NCBI GenBank assembly: GCA_003505795.1
Contig: DNXT01000331.1
Coordinates: 1-23,498, forward strand
DNA length: 23,498 nucleotides
Direction: 5' to 3'
Source of the DNA: Lysobacteraceae bacterium
GTDB taxonomy: Bacteria; Pseudomonadota; Gammaproteobacteria; Xanthomonadales; Xanthomonadaceae
The translations under genes were made by a program, and so were the position numbers. Each line of letters opens with the position of its first letter. Within the stretch, counting starts at the first letter, position 1. Below the pieces are notes generated by a model. The model searched no databases. It saw only the letters and a program-made list of their open reading frames with translations, and was not told the origin of the DNA. Below are positions 8,491-16,032 of the stretch, piece after piece.

Positions 8491-8892
8491 GTGTCCAACC
8501 CCATCGCCTCCTATTTCGGCGTGCATGCCGATGCGCTGCCGCTGCGCGAGCAGCGGATGAAGTTGATCGCGAGCAATCTCAGCAACGTCGATACGCCCGG
8601 CTACAAGGCCAAGGACCTCGACTTCGACGCCGCGCTACGTTCGGTCCAGGGCCAGCGCGACGGCGGCGAGATGCTCGCCACCGACAGCCGCCACATCGCC
8701 GTCGGCGGCGCCGTCGGACTCAATCCGTTTCAGATCACCCGCGAGGCCGAGCAGCCGAGCCTGGACGGCAATACCGTCGATCCGGACGCCGAACGCGCCG
8801 CCTACGGCCGCGCCGCGCTGGAATACCGCGCCTCGCTGAGCTTCCTCGAATCCAAGGTCAAGAACATGATGACCGCGATCACGGGGCAATAA
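8491..8892 (+). CDS. flgB: Flagellar proximal rod protein FlgB
   Basis: FlgB is a proximal rod subunit linking the MS ring to the rod. With the GTG start the protein is 133 residues, normal for the family. The N-terminus carries the axial-protein signature (LREQRMKLIASNLSNVDTPGYKAKD, about 14-38), and the C-terminal helix ALEYRASLSFLESKVKNMMTAI matches FlgB. It is first in the flgBCDE operon, three bases from flgC. Export is through FlhA/FlhB without a cleaved signal. Confidence 0.96.
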   Translation: MSNPIASYFGVHADALPLREQRMKLIASNLSNVDTPGYKAKDLDFDAALRSVQGQRDGGEMLATDSRHIAVGGAVGLNPFQITREAEQPSLDGNTVDPDAERAAYGRAALEYRASLSFLESKVKNMMTAITGQ

Positions 8893-8895
8893 GCC

Positions 8896-9303
8896 ATGAG
8901 CAACCTGCCCATCTTCGACGTCGCCGGCTCGGCCCTGAAGGCCCAGTCGGTCCGCCTCAGCACGATCGCCTCCAACCTGGCCAACGCCGATTCGGTGGCC
9001 GGCTCGGCCGAGGCCGCCTACAAGCCGATCGAGCCGGTCTTCCAGGCCCGGCCGAGCCGCCAGGACCCCAGCCTGACCGGGGTCAACGTCAAGGAAATCA
9101 CCACCACCGGGGCGCCGCCGATCAAGCGCTACGAGCCCGGCCACCCGATGGCCGACGCCGACGGCTACGTGTACTCGCCCGACGTCGACCCGGTGGCGCA
9201 GATGGTCAACCTCATCTCGGCCTCGCGCAACTACCAGGCCGGCGTCGAAGTCCTCAACACCGCCAAGGAACTGGCGCTCGCCACCTTGACGATGGGTCGC
9301 TGA
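8896..9303 (+). CDS. flgC: Flagellar proximal rod protein FlgC
   Basis: FlgC (135 residues) is a proximal rod subunit. It starts SNLPIFDVAGSALKAQSVRL and has the N-terminal rod motif STIASNLANADSVAGS, and ends with the characteristic MVNLISASRNYQAGVEVLNTAKEL-type helix that packs in the axial structure core. The central conserved stretch GHPMADADGYVYSPDVD is typical of FlgC. It follows flgB by three bases and precedes flgD by 26 bases containing AGGAAA before the flgD ATG. Nothing unusual is visible. Confidence 0.96.
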   Translation: MSNLPIFDVAGSALKAQSVRLSTIASNLANADSVAGSAEAAYKPIEPVFQARPSRQDPSLTGVNVKEITTTGAPPIKRYEPGHPMADADGYVYSPDVDPVAQMVNLISASRNYQAGVEVLNTAKELALATLTMGR

Positions 9304-9329
9304 CCCTCCTTCCACCCAGGAAACCCCGC

Positions 9330-10001
9330 ATGAGCAGCGTCGCCAGCGACATCTACAGCAGCCTCGGGCTGTCATCGACCAGCAGCACCGCCACCACCAA
9401 GAAGGAGGAATCGCTCGGCCAGGCCGACTTCCTCAAGCTGATGACCGAGCAGCTCAAGCACCAGGACCCGCTCAAGCCGATGGAGAACAGCGAGTTCCTC
9501 GGCCAGCTGGCCCAGTTCTCGACCGTGCAGGGGATCGGCGACCTCAACACCACCGTCAACGGCTTCGCCGAGTCGCTCAACAGCGACCAGGTCCTGCGCG
9601 GCGCCGCGCTGGTCGGCCATTCGGTGCTGGTGCCGTCGGCCAAGCTGGCGATCGACGAGACCGGTTCCGCCACCGGCGTGGTCGCCGCCACCGCCGCCGG
9701 CACGGTCAACTTCGACATCACCGACGCCAACGGCCAGTTCGTCAAGACCATCAGCGTGCCGGCCAGCGCGGCCGGCGAAGTGGCGTTCTCCTGGGACGGC
9801 ACCGACGCCAACGGCAACCGCATGGCGGCCGGCAAGTACAGCGTGGCCGCGACCCAGACCGATACCTCGGGCAACAAGACCAGCCTGTCGACCTACGTGA
9901 ATTCCCCGGTGGAGAGCGTGACCATCGGGTCGGACGGGCTCTACCTCAACCTGACCGGGCTGGGCACCACCCCGATCGCGAACGTGCTCCGCGTCAGCTG
10001 A
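9330..10001 (+). CDS. flgD: Flagellar hook cap / assembly scaffold FlgD
   Basis: FlgD caps the growing hook and is discarded when FlgK takes its place. The 223-residue protein has the conserved N-terminal FlgD region (QADFLKLMTEQLKHQDPLKP at about 31-50, then NSEFLGQLAQFSTVQG). The C-terminal part (about 95-220) contains Tudor/fibronectin-like beta strands (FDITDANGQFVKTI, SWDGTDANGNRMAAGKY). Position between flgC and flgE is canonical. The N-terminal 30 residues are serine/threonine rich, as usual for this substrate. Confidence 0.95.
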   Translation: MSSVASDIYSSLGLSSTSSTATTKKEESLGQADFLKLMTEQLKHQDPLKPMENSEFLGQLAQFSTVQGIGDLNTTVNGFAESLNSDQVLRGAALVGHSVLVPSAKLAIDETGSATGVVAATAAGTVNFDITDANGQFVKTISVPASAAGEVAFSWDGTDANGNRMAAGKYSVAATQTDTSGNKTSLSTYVNSPVESVTIGSDGLYLNLTGLGTTPIANVLRVS

Positions 10002-10032
10002 GCCGGCACTCGAATCCCTACGGAGCTACCTC

Positions 10033-11253
10033 ATGGCTTTCAATACCTCGTTGTCCGGCATCAACGCAGCCAATGCCGACCTGAACGTCACTTCCAACAA
10101 CATCGCCAACGTCAACACCACCGGCTTCAAGGAGTCGCGCGCGGAGTTCGCGGACATGTTCCAGAGCACCAGCTACGGCCTGGCGCGCAACGCGGTCGGC
10201 TCCGGCGTGCGGGTCAGCAACGTCGCCCAGCAGTTCTCGCAGGGCAACATCGACCCGACCGGACGCAGCCTGGACCTGGCGGTGTCCGGCGAGGGCTTCT
10301 TCACCATGTCGATGAACGGGGCGCGGATGTATACCCGCGCCGGCAACTTCCAGACCGACGCCAACGGCTACGTGACCAATCCGCAGGGCGCGCGCCTGCA
10401 GGTGTTCGCGCCGAACGCCAACGGCACCTTCAACGTCGGCCAGCTGACCGACCTGCAGCTGCTGACCACCGACAGCGCGCCCAAGCAGACCACCACCGTC
10501 AACCTGGGCTTCACCCTGCCCGGCAACGCCACCGCGCCGACCACCACGCCGTTCGACCCGACCGACGCCAACAGCTACAACCATTCCACCGGCGGCATCA
10601 ACGTCTACGATTCGCTCGGCGTCAGCCACACCCAGACTTCCTATTTCGTGAAGACCGACAACGCCAACGAATGGCAGGTCTACAACTACGTGGACGGCAC
10701 CGCGGTCGGCACGCCGACCACCCTGCAGTTCTCCGACGCCGGCGCGCTGACCTCCCCGGCCAACGGCATCATCGCGATGGATCCGTTCACCCCGAGCACC
10801 GGCGCCGGCGTGCTGAGCATGTCGCTGGACGTGAGCGGCTCGACCCAGTACGGCGAGGCCTTCGCGCTGCGCGACACCCGCCAGGACGGCTACGCCAGCG
10901 GCAAGCTCAACGAGATCAGCATCGACGCCTCCGGCGTGGTCTACGCGCGCTACTCCAACGGCGCCGACAAGGCGCTGGGCCAGGTCGCGCTGACCACGTT
11001 CGTGAACCCGCAGGGCCTGCAGTCGCAGGGCAACAACATGTGGGCCGAGAGCTATTCCTCGGGCAACCCGCGCACCGGCGCGCCGGACACCTCCGACTTC
11101 GGACAGATCGAGTCCGGTTCGCTGGAATCGTCCACCGTCGACCTGACCGAGCAACTGGTCAACATGATCGTGGCGCAGCGCAACTTCCAGGCCAACGCGC
11201 AGATGATCTCCACCCAGGACCAGGTCACACAGACCGTCATCAACATCAGGTAA
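10033..11253 (+). CDS. flgE: Flagellar hook protein FlgE
   Basis: FlgE polymerises into the hook, the universal joint between rod and filament. The 406-residue protein opens with the axial motif FNTSLSGINAANADLNVTSN (from residue 3) and IANVNTTGFKESR, and closes with LVNMIVAQRNFQANAQMIST and VTQTVINIR. The centre carries the FlgE D1/D2 beta-rich region (VYDSLGVSHTQTSYFVK, about 196-212). CGGAGC (about 10020-10025) sits before the ATG. The gene is immediately followed by the second palindromic repeat element, which separates it from flgF. Confidence 0.96.
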   Translation: MAFNTSLSGINAANADLNVTSNNIANVNTTGFKESRAEFADMFQSTSYGLARNAVGSGVRVSNVAQQFSQGNIDPTGRSLDLAVSGEGFFTMSMNGARMYTRAGNFQTDANGYVTNPQGARLQVFAPNANGTFNVGQLTDLQLLTTDSAPKQTTTVNLGFTLPGNATAPTTTPFDPTDANSYNHSTGGINVYDSLGVSHTQTSYFVKTDNANEWQVYNYVDGTAVGTPTTLQFSDAGALTSPANGIIAMDPFTPSTGAGVLSMSLDVSGSTQYGEAFALRDTRQDGYASGKLNEISIDASGVVYARYSNGADKALGQVALTTFVNPQGLQSQGNNMWAESYSSGNPRTGAPDTSDFGQIESGSLESSTVDLTEQLVNMIVAQRNFQANAQMISTQDQVTQTVINIR

Positions 11254-11254
11254 A

Positions 11255-11387
11255 GCCGGGATTGGGGATTCGCGATTAGGGATTGGTAGAAGCGGGACTC
11301 CTCGCGCTTTGGAGTCCTGCTTTCGCCAACGCATCTTCCCATCCGCGAATCCCGCTCTTGCGAATCCCTAATCCCGAATCCCCAATC
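11255..11387. repeat. Palindromic GGGATT-type intergenic element, copy 2
   Basis: It starts two bases after the flgE stop. The left arm (11260-11286) and right arm (11361-11387) are reverse complements at about 25 of 27 positions, both built of GGGATT-type units. The centre contains a second hairpin (about 11290-11299 with 11310-11320; AAGCGGGACTCC against GGAGTCCTGCTT). Left arm and first central bases resemble copy 1 (gattSgta then a purine-rich run ending in gcg). The whole flgE-flgF gap is occupied by this element; no promoter for flgF is evident. Confidence 0.85.
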
Positions 11388-11401
11388 AAGGCCCCTCGCC
11401 C

Positions 11402-12157
11402 ATGGACAAAGCACTCTACGTCGCCATGACCGGCGCCCGAGCCTCGCTGCAGGCCCAGGGCACGGTGTCGCACAACCTCGCCAACGTCGACACCAACGGC
11501 TTCAAGGCCGCGCTGGCCAATACCGAGGCATTCCGGATCCCGGGCAACGGCTACCCGTCGCGCATCGACGCCCTGCATACCGACCAGGGCTTCGACAGCA
11601 CCGTGGGCTCGCAGAAGGTGACCGGCAATCCGCTGGACGTCTCGCTGCAGCCGGATCGCTGGCTGGCGGTGCAGTCCGCCGACGGCAGCGAGGCCTATAC
11701 CCGCGGCGGCGAACTGGCGCTGACCCCGAACGGCCAGCTGGTCACCTCCACCGGCCGCGCGGTGCTCGACGAGGGCGGCAACCCGATGGTGATCCCGCCG
11801 CACCAGGCCATGGAGATCGGCAGCGACGGCACGGTGTCGATCGTTCCGCTCGGCGAAGGCCCGGCCACCATGGCCACGGTCGGCCGCATCCGCGTGGTCG
11901 ACGCCCCCGCTTCGCGGCTGGTCCGCGGCGGCGACGGGCTGATGCGCAACGTCAGCGCCGACCCGGAGCAGGCGTTCGTGCAGGCCAATGGCAAGGCCCT
12001 GGACAGCGGCGCGCTGGAAGGCAGCAACGTCGATGCGGCCGGCGCGCTGGTGCAGATGATCCAGTTGCAGCGCCAGTTCGAGATGCAGGTCAAGGTGATC
12101 AAGCACGGCGACGAGAACGCGCAGTCGGCCAATACCCTGCTGCGCCTGAACGGCTGA
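11402..12157 (+). CDS. flgF: Flagellar proximal rod protein FlgF
   Basis: FlgF (251 residues) is a rod subunit between FlgB/C and FlgG. It begins MDKALYVAMTGARASLQAQG with the axial motif VSHNLANVDTNGFKAALANT, and ends with EGSNVDAAGALVQMIQLQRQ and the C-terminal helix ANTLLRLNG. The central part (GGELALTPNGQLVTSTGRAVLDEGGNPMVIPP) is the conserved FlgF/FlgG-type D1 fold. It is separated from flgE by the palindromic element and from flgG by about 100 bases with a sigma-54-like site. It may therefore depend on read-through from the flgB promoter. Confidence 0.95.
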   Translation: MDKALYVAMTGARASLQAQGTVSHNLANVDTNGFKAALANTEAFRIPGNGYPSRIDALHTDQGFDSTVGSQKVTGNPLDVSLQPDRWLAVQSADGSEAYTRGGELALTPNGQLVTSTGRAVLDEGGNPMVIPPHQAMEIGSDGTVSIVPLGEGPATMATVGRIRVVDAPASRLVRGGDGLMRNVSADPEQAFVQANGKALDSGALEGSNVDAAGALVQMIQLQRQFEMQVKVIKHGDENAQSANTLLRLNG

Positions 12158-12189
12158 GGCCCGGCGCCGCCATAAACCCGACGCGGTTC

Positions 12190-12204
12190 TGGCACACCTC
12201 ATGC
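12190..12204 (+). promoter_or_regulatory. Probable sigma-54 promoter of the flgGHIJKL operon
   Basis: TGGCAC-ACCTC-ATGC has a perfect -24 half and one mismatch in the -12 half (A for T), with GG and GC at the required distance. The start is predicted near 12216, about 44 bases before flgG. It fits a second early operon start after flgF. Confidence 0.6.
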
Positions 12205-12218
12205 ATGAGCCAGTACGT

Positions 12219-12239
12219 GCCCGGTGACACGAACCGGGC
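12219..12239 (+). other. 5'-leader stem-loop of flgG
   Basis: GCCCGGT (12219-12225) pairs perfectly with ACCGGGC (12233-12239) around a seven-base loop. It would lie at about +4 of the transcript from the site at 12190 and upstream of the ribosome binding site AGAGGAAA (12246-12253). It may protect the mRNA 5' end; no regulator is known. Confidence 0.4.
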
Positions 12240-12259
12240 CTCAGCAGAGGAAACGGGTC

Positions 12260-13045
12260 ATGAATCAGGCTTTGTGGGTCGCCAAGACCGGACTGGATGC
12301 GCAGCAGACGCGCATGTCGGTCATCTCCAACAACCTGGCCAACACCAATACCACCGGGTTCAAGCGCGATCGCGCCAGCTTCGAGGACCTGCTGTACCAG
12401 CAGGTGCGCCAGCCCGGCGGCTCCACCTCGGCCCAGACCCAGCTCCCGTCCGGCCTGCAGCTCGGCACCGGCGTGCGCGTGGTGTCCACCTCCAAGGGCT
12501 TCGAACAGGGCAGCCAGCAGCAGACCGACCGCGCGCTCGACGTGATGGTCAACGGCCGCGGCTTCTTCGAGGTGCTGATGCCCGACGGCAGCTCCGCCTA
12601 CACCCGCGACGGCACCTTCCAGATCAACGCCCAGGGCGAGCTGGTCACCAACAGCGGCTACCCGGTGCAGCCCGGCATCCAGATCCCGGAAGGCGCGCAG
12701 TCGATGACGATCGGTACCGACGGCACCATCACCGTGCAGATGGCCGGCCAGGCCGACGCGCTGGAGATCGGCTCGCTGACCCTGACGGACTTCATCAATC
12801 CCTCCGGCCTGCAGGCCAAGGGCGAGAACCTGTTCGTCGAGACCACCGCCTCCGGCCCGGCGCAGAACGGCACCCCCGGCCTCAACGGCCTCGGCACCGT
12901 GGTCCAGGGCGCGCTCGAGGGCAGCAACGTCAACGTGGTCGAGGAACTGGTCAGCATGATCGAGACCCAGCGCGCCTACGAAATGAACGCCAAGGCCATC
13001 TCCAGCACCGACTCGATGCTGGGCTATCTCAACAACAACGTGTAA
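12260..13045 (+). CDS. flgG: Flagellar distal rod protein FlgG
   Basis: FlgG forms the distal rod that crosses peptidoglycan and the outer membrane. With ATG 12260 the protein is 261 residues, the normal size. It begins MNQALWVAKTGLDAQQTRM and has the axial motif VISNNLANTNTTGFKRDR and the rod-type region GRGFFEVLMPDGSSAYTRDG. It ends EGSNVNVVEELVSMIETQRA and AISSTDSMLGYLNNNV. The frame is open back to 12224, but AGAGGAAA at 12246-12253 and homology fix the downstream ATG. It is first gene of a tight run to flgL. Confidence 0.97.
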   Translation: MNQALWVAKTGLDAQQTRMSVISNNLANTNTTGFKRDRASFEDLLYQQVRQPGGSTSAQTQLPSGLQLGTGVRVVSTSKGFEQGSQQQTDRALDVMVNGRGFFEVLMPDGSSAYTRDGTFQINAQGELVTNSGYPVQPGIQIPEGAQSMTIGTDGTITVQMAGQADALEIGSLTLTDFINPSGLQAKGENLFVETTASGPAQNGTPGLNGLGTVVQGALEGSNVNVVEELVSMIETQRAYEMNAKAISSTDSMLGYLNNNV

Positions 13046-13066
13046 TCGTCCAAACGGAACGCCGCC

Positions 13067-13759
13067 ATGCCGCGCCTGTCTTCGCTGTCCTCCGCCCTCG
13101 CCGCCGTCGCCGCCTGTGCCCTGCTCGGCGGCTGCGTCGTCGCCGGCGATGTCCGTCCCTACCCGGCGATGGCGCCGGTGGTGCCGGTGGTCGCGCCGTC
13201 GGCGCAGCCCACCGCCGGCGCGATCTACGCCGCCGGTCCCGGGCTCAACCTGTACGGCGACCGCCGCGCCCGCGATGTCGGCGACCTGCTGACGATCACC
13301 CTGGTGGAAAGCACCACCGCCTCCAGCACCGCCAACACCAGCATCAGCAAGGCCGACAGCGTCGACATGAGCTCGCCGACGCTGCTGGGCGCGCCGGTCA
13401 CGATCAACGGCATCGACGTGCTGAGCAATTCGACCAAGGGCGACCGCAGCTTCGCCGGCAAGGGCAACACCGCGCAGAGCAACCGCATGCAGGGCAGCAT
13501 CACGGTGACGGTCATGCAGCGCCTGCCCAACGGCAACCTGGTGATCCAGGGGCAGAAGAACCTGCGCCTGAACCAGGGCGACGAACTGGTGCAGGTGCAA
13601 GGCATCGTGCGCGCCGCCGACGTCGCGCCGGACAACACCGTTCCCTCCAGCAAGGTGGCCGAGGCGCGCATCGCCTACGGCGGCCGCGGCGCGGTGGCGC
13701 AGTCCAACGCCATGGGCTGGCTGAGCCGCTTCTTCAACTCGCGACTGTCGCCGTACTGA
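13067..13759 (+). CDS. flgH: Flagellar L-ring lipoprotein FlgH
   Basis: FlgH forms the outer-membrane L-ring bushing. The 230-residue protein has a lipoprotein signal with lipobox LGGC, the acylated Cys being residue 23. Family motifs follow: LYGDRRARDVGDLLTITLVE (about 64-83), then SFAGKGNTAQSNRMQGSITV and LPNGNLVIQGQKNLRLNQGD, and a C-terminus ending WLSRFFNSRLSPY. It lies 21 bases after flgG and eight bases before flgI, the usual order. Confidence 0.96.
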   Translation: MPRLSSLSSALAAVAACALLGGCVVAGDVRPYPAMAPVVPVVAPSAQPTAGAIYAAGPGLNLYGDRRARDVGDLLTITLVESTTASSTANTSISKADSVDMSSPTLLGAPVTINGIDVLSNSTKGDRSFAGKGNTAQSNRMQGSITVTVMQRLPNGNLVIQGQKNLRLNQGDELVQVQGIVRAADVAPDNTVPSSKVAEARIAYGGRGAVAQSNAMGWLSRFFNSRLSPY

Positions 13760-13767
13760 GGCCCGTC

Positions 13768-14886
13768 ATGAACCTGTCTTCCCTGTCCCGCCGCCTGATC
13801 GCCGTCGCCGCGCTGTCGCTGTGCGCGTGCGCGCCGGCCATGGCCGAGCGCATCAAGGACCTGGCCCAGGTCGGCGGCGTGCGCGGCAACGCGCTGGTCG
13901 GCTACGGCCTGGTGGTCGGCCTGGACAACAGCGGCGACCGCACCAGCCAGGCACCGTTCACCGTGCAGAGCCTGAAGAACATGCTCGGCGAGCTGGGCGT
14001 CAATGTTCCGGCGAACGTCAACCCGCAGCTGAAGAACGTCGCCGCGGTGGCCATCCATGCCGAGCTGCCGCCGTTCGCCAAGCCGGGCCAGCCGATCGAC
14101 GTCACCGTGTCCTCGATCGGCAACGCGGTGTCGCTGCGCGGCGGCTCGCTGCTGATGGCGCCGCTCAAGGGCGCCGACGGCCAGGTCTACGCGATCGCCC
14201 AGGGCAACCTGGTGGTCGGCGGCTTCGGCGCGCAGGGCAAGGACGGCTCGCGGGTATCGGTGAACGTGCCCAGCGTGGGCCGCATTCCCAACGGCGCGAC
14301 CGTCGAGCGCGCGCTCCCCAGCGCGCTCGATGGCGGCGGCGACATCACCCTCAACCTGCACCAGAACGATTTCACCACGGTCTCGCGCATGGTCGCCGCG
14401 CTCGACGGCACCTTCGGCCCGGGTACCGCCCGCGCGGTCGACGGCGTCACCGTGGCGGTGCGCGCGCCGACCGATCCGAGCGCGCGCATCGGCCTGCTGG
14501 CGCGCATCGAGAACGTCGAGCTGTCGCCGGGTTCGGCGCCGGCCAAGGTCATCATCAATGCCCGCACCGGTACCGTGGTGATCGGCTCGCAGGTGCGGGT
14601 GTCGCCGGCGGCGATCGCGCACGGCTCGCTGACCGTGACCATCAGCGAGAACGCCAACGTCAGCCAGCCCAATGCCTTCGGCGGCGGCCAGACCGTGGTC
14701 ACGCCGCAGTCCAGCATCACCGCCAGCAGCGAAGGCAGCCGCATGTTCAAGTTCGAGGGCGGCACCACGCTCGACCAGATCGTGCGCGCGGTCAACGAGG
14801 TCGGTGCCGCGCCGGGCGACCTGGTCGCCATCCTGGAAGCCCTCAAGCAGGCCGGCGCGCTGACCGCGGAGCTGGAGGTGATCTGA
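13768..14886 (+). CDS. flgI: Flagellar P-ring protein FlgI
   Basis: FlgI assembles the periplasmic P-ring around the rod. The 372-residue protein starts with a Sec signal peptide, with likely cleavage after AMA at residue 26 (AMA|ERIKDL). The mature part carries the family signature ALVGYGLVVGLDNSGDRTSQ (about 40-59). It continues with LKNMLGELGVNV and the C-terminal SSEGSRMFKFEGGTTLDQIV, and ends LTAELEVI. Two Cys (19, 21) lie in the signal region but do not form a convincing lipobox. The reading frame stays open upstream through flgG/flgH, but ATG 13768 is set by the signal peptide and homology. One base separates it from flgJ. Confidence 0.96.
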   Translation: MNLSSLSRRLIAVAALSLCACAPAMAERIKDLAQVGGVRGNALVGYGLVVGLDNSGDRTSQAPFTVQSLKNMLGELGVNVPANVNPQLKNVAAVAIHAELPPFAKPGQPIDVTVSSIGNAVSLRGGSLLMAPLKGADGQVYAIAQGNLVVGGFGAQGKDGSRVSVNVPSVGRIPNGATVERALPSALDGGGDITLNLHQNDFTTVSRMVAALDGTFGPGTARAVDGVTVAVRAPTDPSARIGLLARIENVELSPGSAPAKVIINARTGTVVIGSQVRVSPAAIAHGSLTVTISENANVSQPNAFGGGQTVVTPQSSITASSEGSRMFKFEGGTTLDQIVRAVNEVGAAPGDLVAILEALKQAGALTAELEVI

Positions 14887-14887
14887 C

Positions 14888-16021
14888 ATGCGCATCTCCG
14901 CCACTCCCCTCGAGCTCAACGCGAGCGCCCAGAACGATCCGGGCAAGATCGACAAGGTGTCGCGCCAGCTCGAGGGCCAGTTCGCGCAGATGCTGGTCAA
15001 GAGCATGCGCGACGCCAGCTTCGGCGACTCGCTGTTCCCCGGCGAGAACCAGATGTTCCGCGACATGTACGACCAGCAGATGGCCAAGGCGCTGACCGAA
15101 GGCAAGGGCCTGGGCCTGTCGGCGATGATCGCGCGCCAGCTCGGCGGCGGTGCGGACACCGGCACCGGCGGCGGCGCCAATACGTCGATCAACGGCAGCC
15201 AGGCCGCCAAGGCGTACTCGCTGGTCGCCGGGCGCCGCGACGCGGCCACCGCGATCGCGGCGACGCCGACGCAATCGCCGATGGACAAGCTGCTGGACAT
15301 GATCGCCGGGCGCGACGCCTCCGGCGCCGGGCAGAGCGGCGACGTCGCCGGCTCGGCGCTGGCCTGGCCGTCGGCCGACGACCGCTGGAGCCAGCCGGGC
15401 ATGGCCGCTACCGGTTCGGCAAGCGCGACCGCCAGCAGCGCGGCCAACGCGGCCGTGGCCGAGCTGGGCGAGCGCACCCCGGAAGGCTTCGTCGCCAAGA
15501 TCTGGACGCACGCGCAGAAGGCCGCGCGCGAGCTGGGCGTGGATCCGCGCGCGCTGGTCGCCCAGGCGGCCCTGGAAACCGGCTGGGGCCGCCGCGGCAT
15601 CTCGCGCGGCAACGGCGGCGACTCCAACAACCTGTTCGGGATCAAGGCCACCGGCTGGAAGGGCGACAGCGTCACCACCGGCACCCACGAGTACGTCAAC
15701 GGGGTGAAGACCGCCGAGACCGCCACCTTCCGCGCCTACCGCTCGGCCGAGGAAAGCTTCGCCGACTACGTGCGGCTGCTGAAGAACAACTCCCGCTACC
15801 AGCAGGCGCTGAACGCCGGCACCAACATCCACGGCTTCGCCCGCGGCCTGCAGAAGGCCGGCTACGCCACCGATCCGGCCTACGCGGCGAAGATCGCCGC
15901 GATCGCCACCGGCCCCACCATCGGCCGCGCCGTCGCGGCCATCGGCAATGCCGCCGTGAACCTGGCGAGCAGCTTCGCCAGCAATGCCGACCTGCCCGGG
16001 TCCGGCGCCATCCGACGCTGA
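14888..16021 (+). CDS. flgJ: Rod-cap and peptidoglycan hydrolase FlgJ
   Basis: FlgJ scaffolds rod assembly and cuts peptidoglycan for the growing rod. The 377-residue protein has an N-terminal rod-binding domain (about 18-95; QLEGQFAQMLVKSMRDAS, FRDMYDQQMAK). A low-complexity alanine/glycine/threonine linker spans about 95-195, and a C-terminal glucosaminidase-fold domain about 198-360. Glu230 in QAALETGWGRR is the likely catalytic acid, followed by NNLFGIKATGWKG and the YRSAEESFADY region. At 377 residues it is longer than the roughly 313 of Salmonella FlgJ, mostly in the linker. Both activities appear intact, as in the dual-domain beta/gammaproteobacterial form. Confidence 0.95.
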   Translation: MRISATPLELNASAQNDPGKIDKVSRQLEGQFAQMLVKSMRDASFGDSLFPGENQMFRDMYDQQMAKALTEGKGLGLSAMIARQLGGGADTGTGGGANTSINGSQAAKAYSLVAGRRDAATAIAATPTQSPMDKLLDMIAGRDASGAGQSGDVAGSALAWPSADDRWSQPGMAATGSASATASSAANAAVAELGERTPEGFVAKIWTHAQKAARELGVDPRALVAQAALETGWGRRGISRGNGGDSNNLFGIKATGWKGDSVTTGTHEYVNGVKTAETATFRAYRSAEESFADYVRLLKNNSRYQQALNAGTNIHGFARGLQKAGYATDPAYAAKIAAIATGPTIGRAVAAIGNAAVNLASSFASNADLPGSGAIRR

Positions 16022-16032
16022 GGTAACTGCGA

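Noticed and set aside
12205..13767. Extended upstream reading of the flgI frame through flgG and flgH
   Set aside because: The translation is low-complexity until the signal peptide at 13768; flgG and flgH in other frames explain the DNA.
13768..13845. FlgI as a lipoprotein because of Cys19 and Cys21
   Set aside because: Neither Cys is preceded by a good lipobox, and AMA before Glu27 is a standard signal peptidase I site, as in FlgI homologues.
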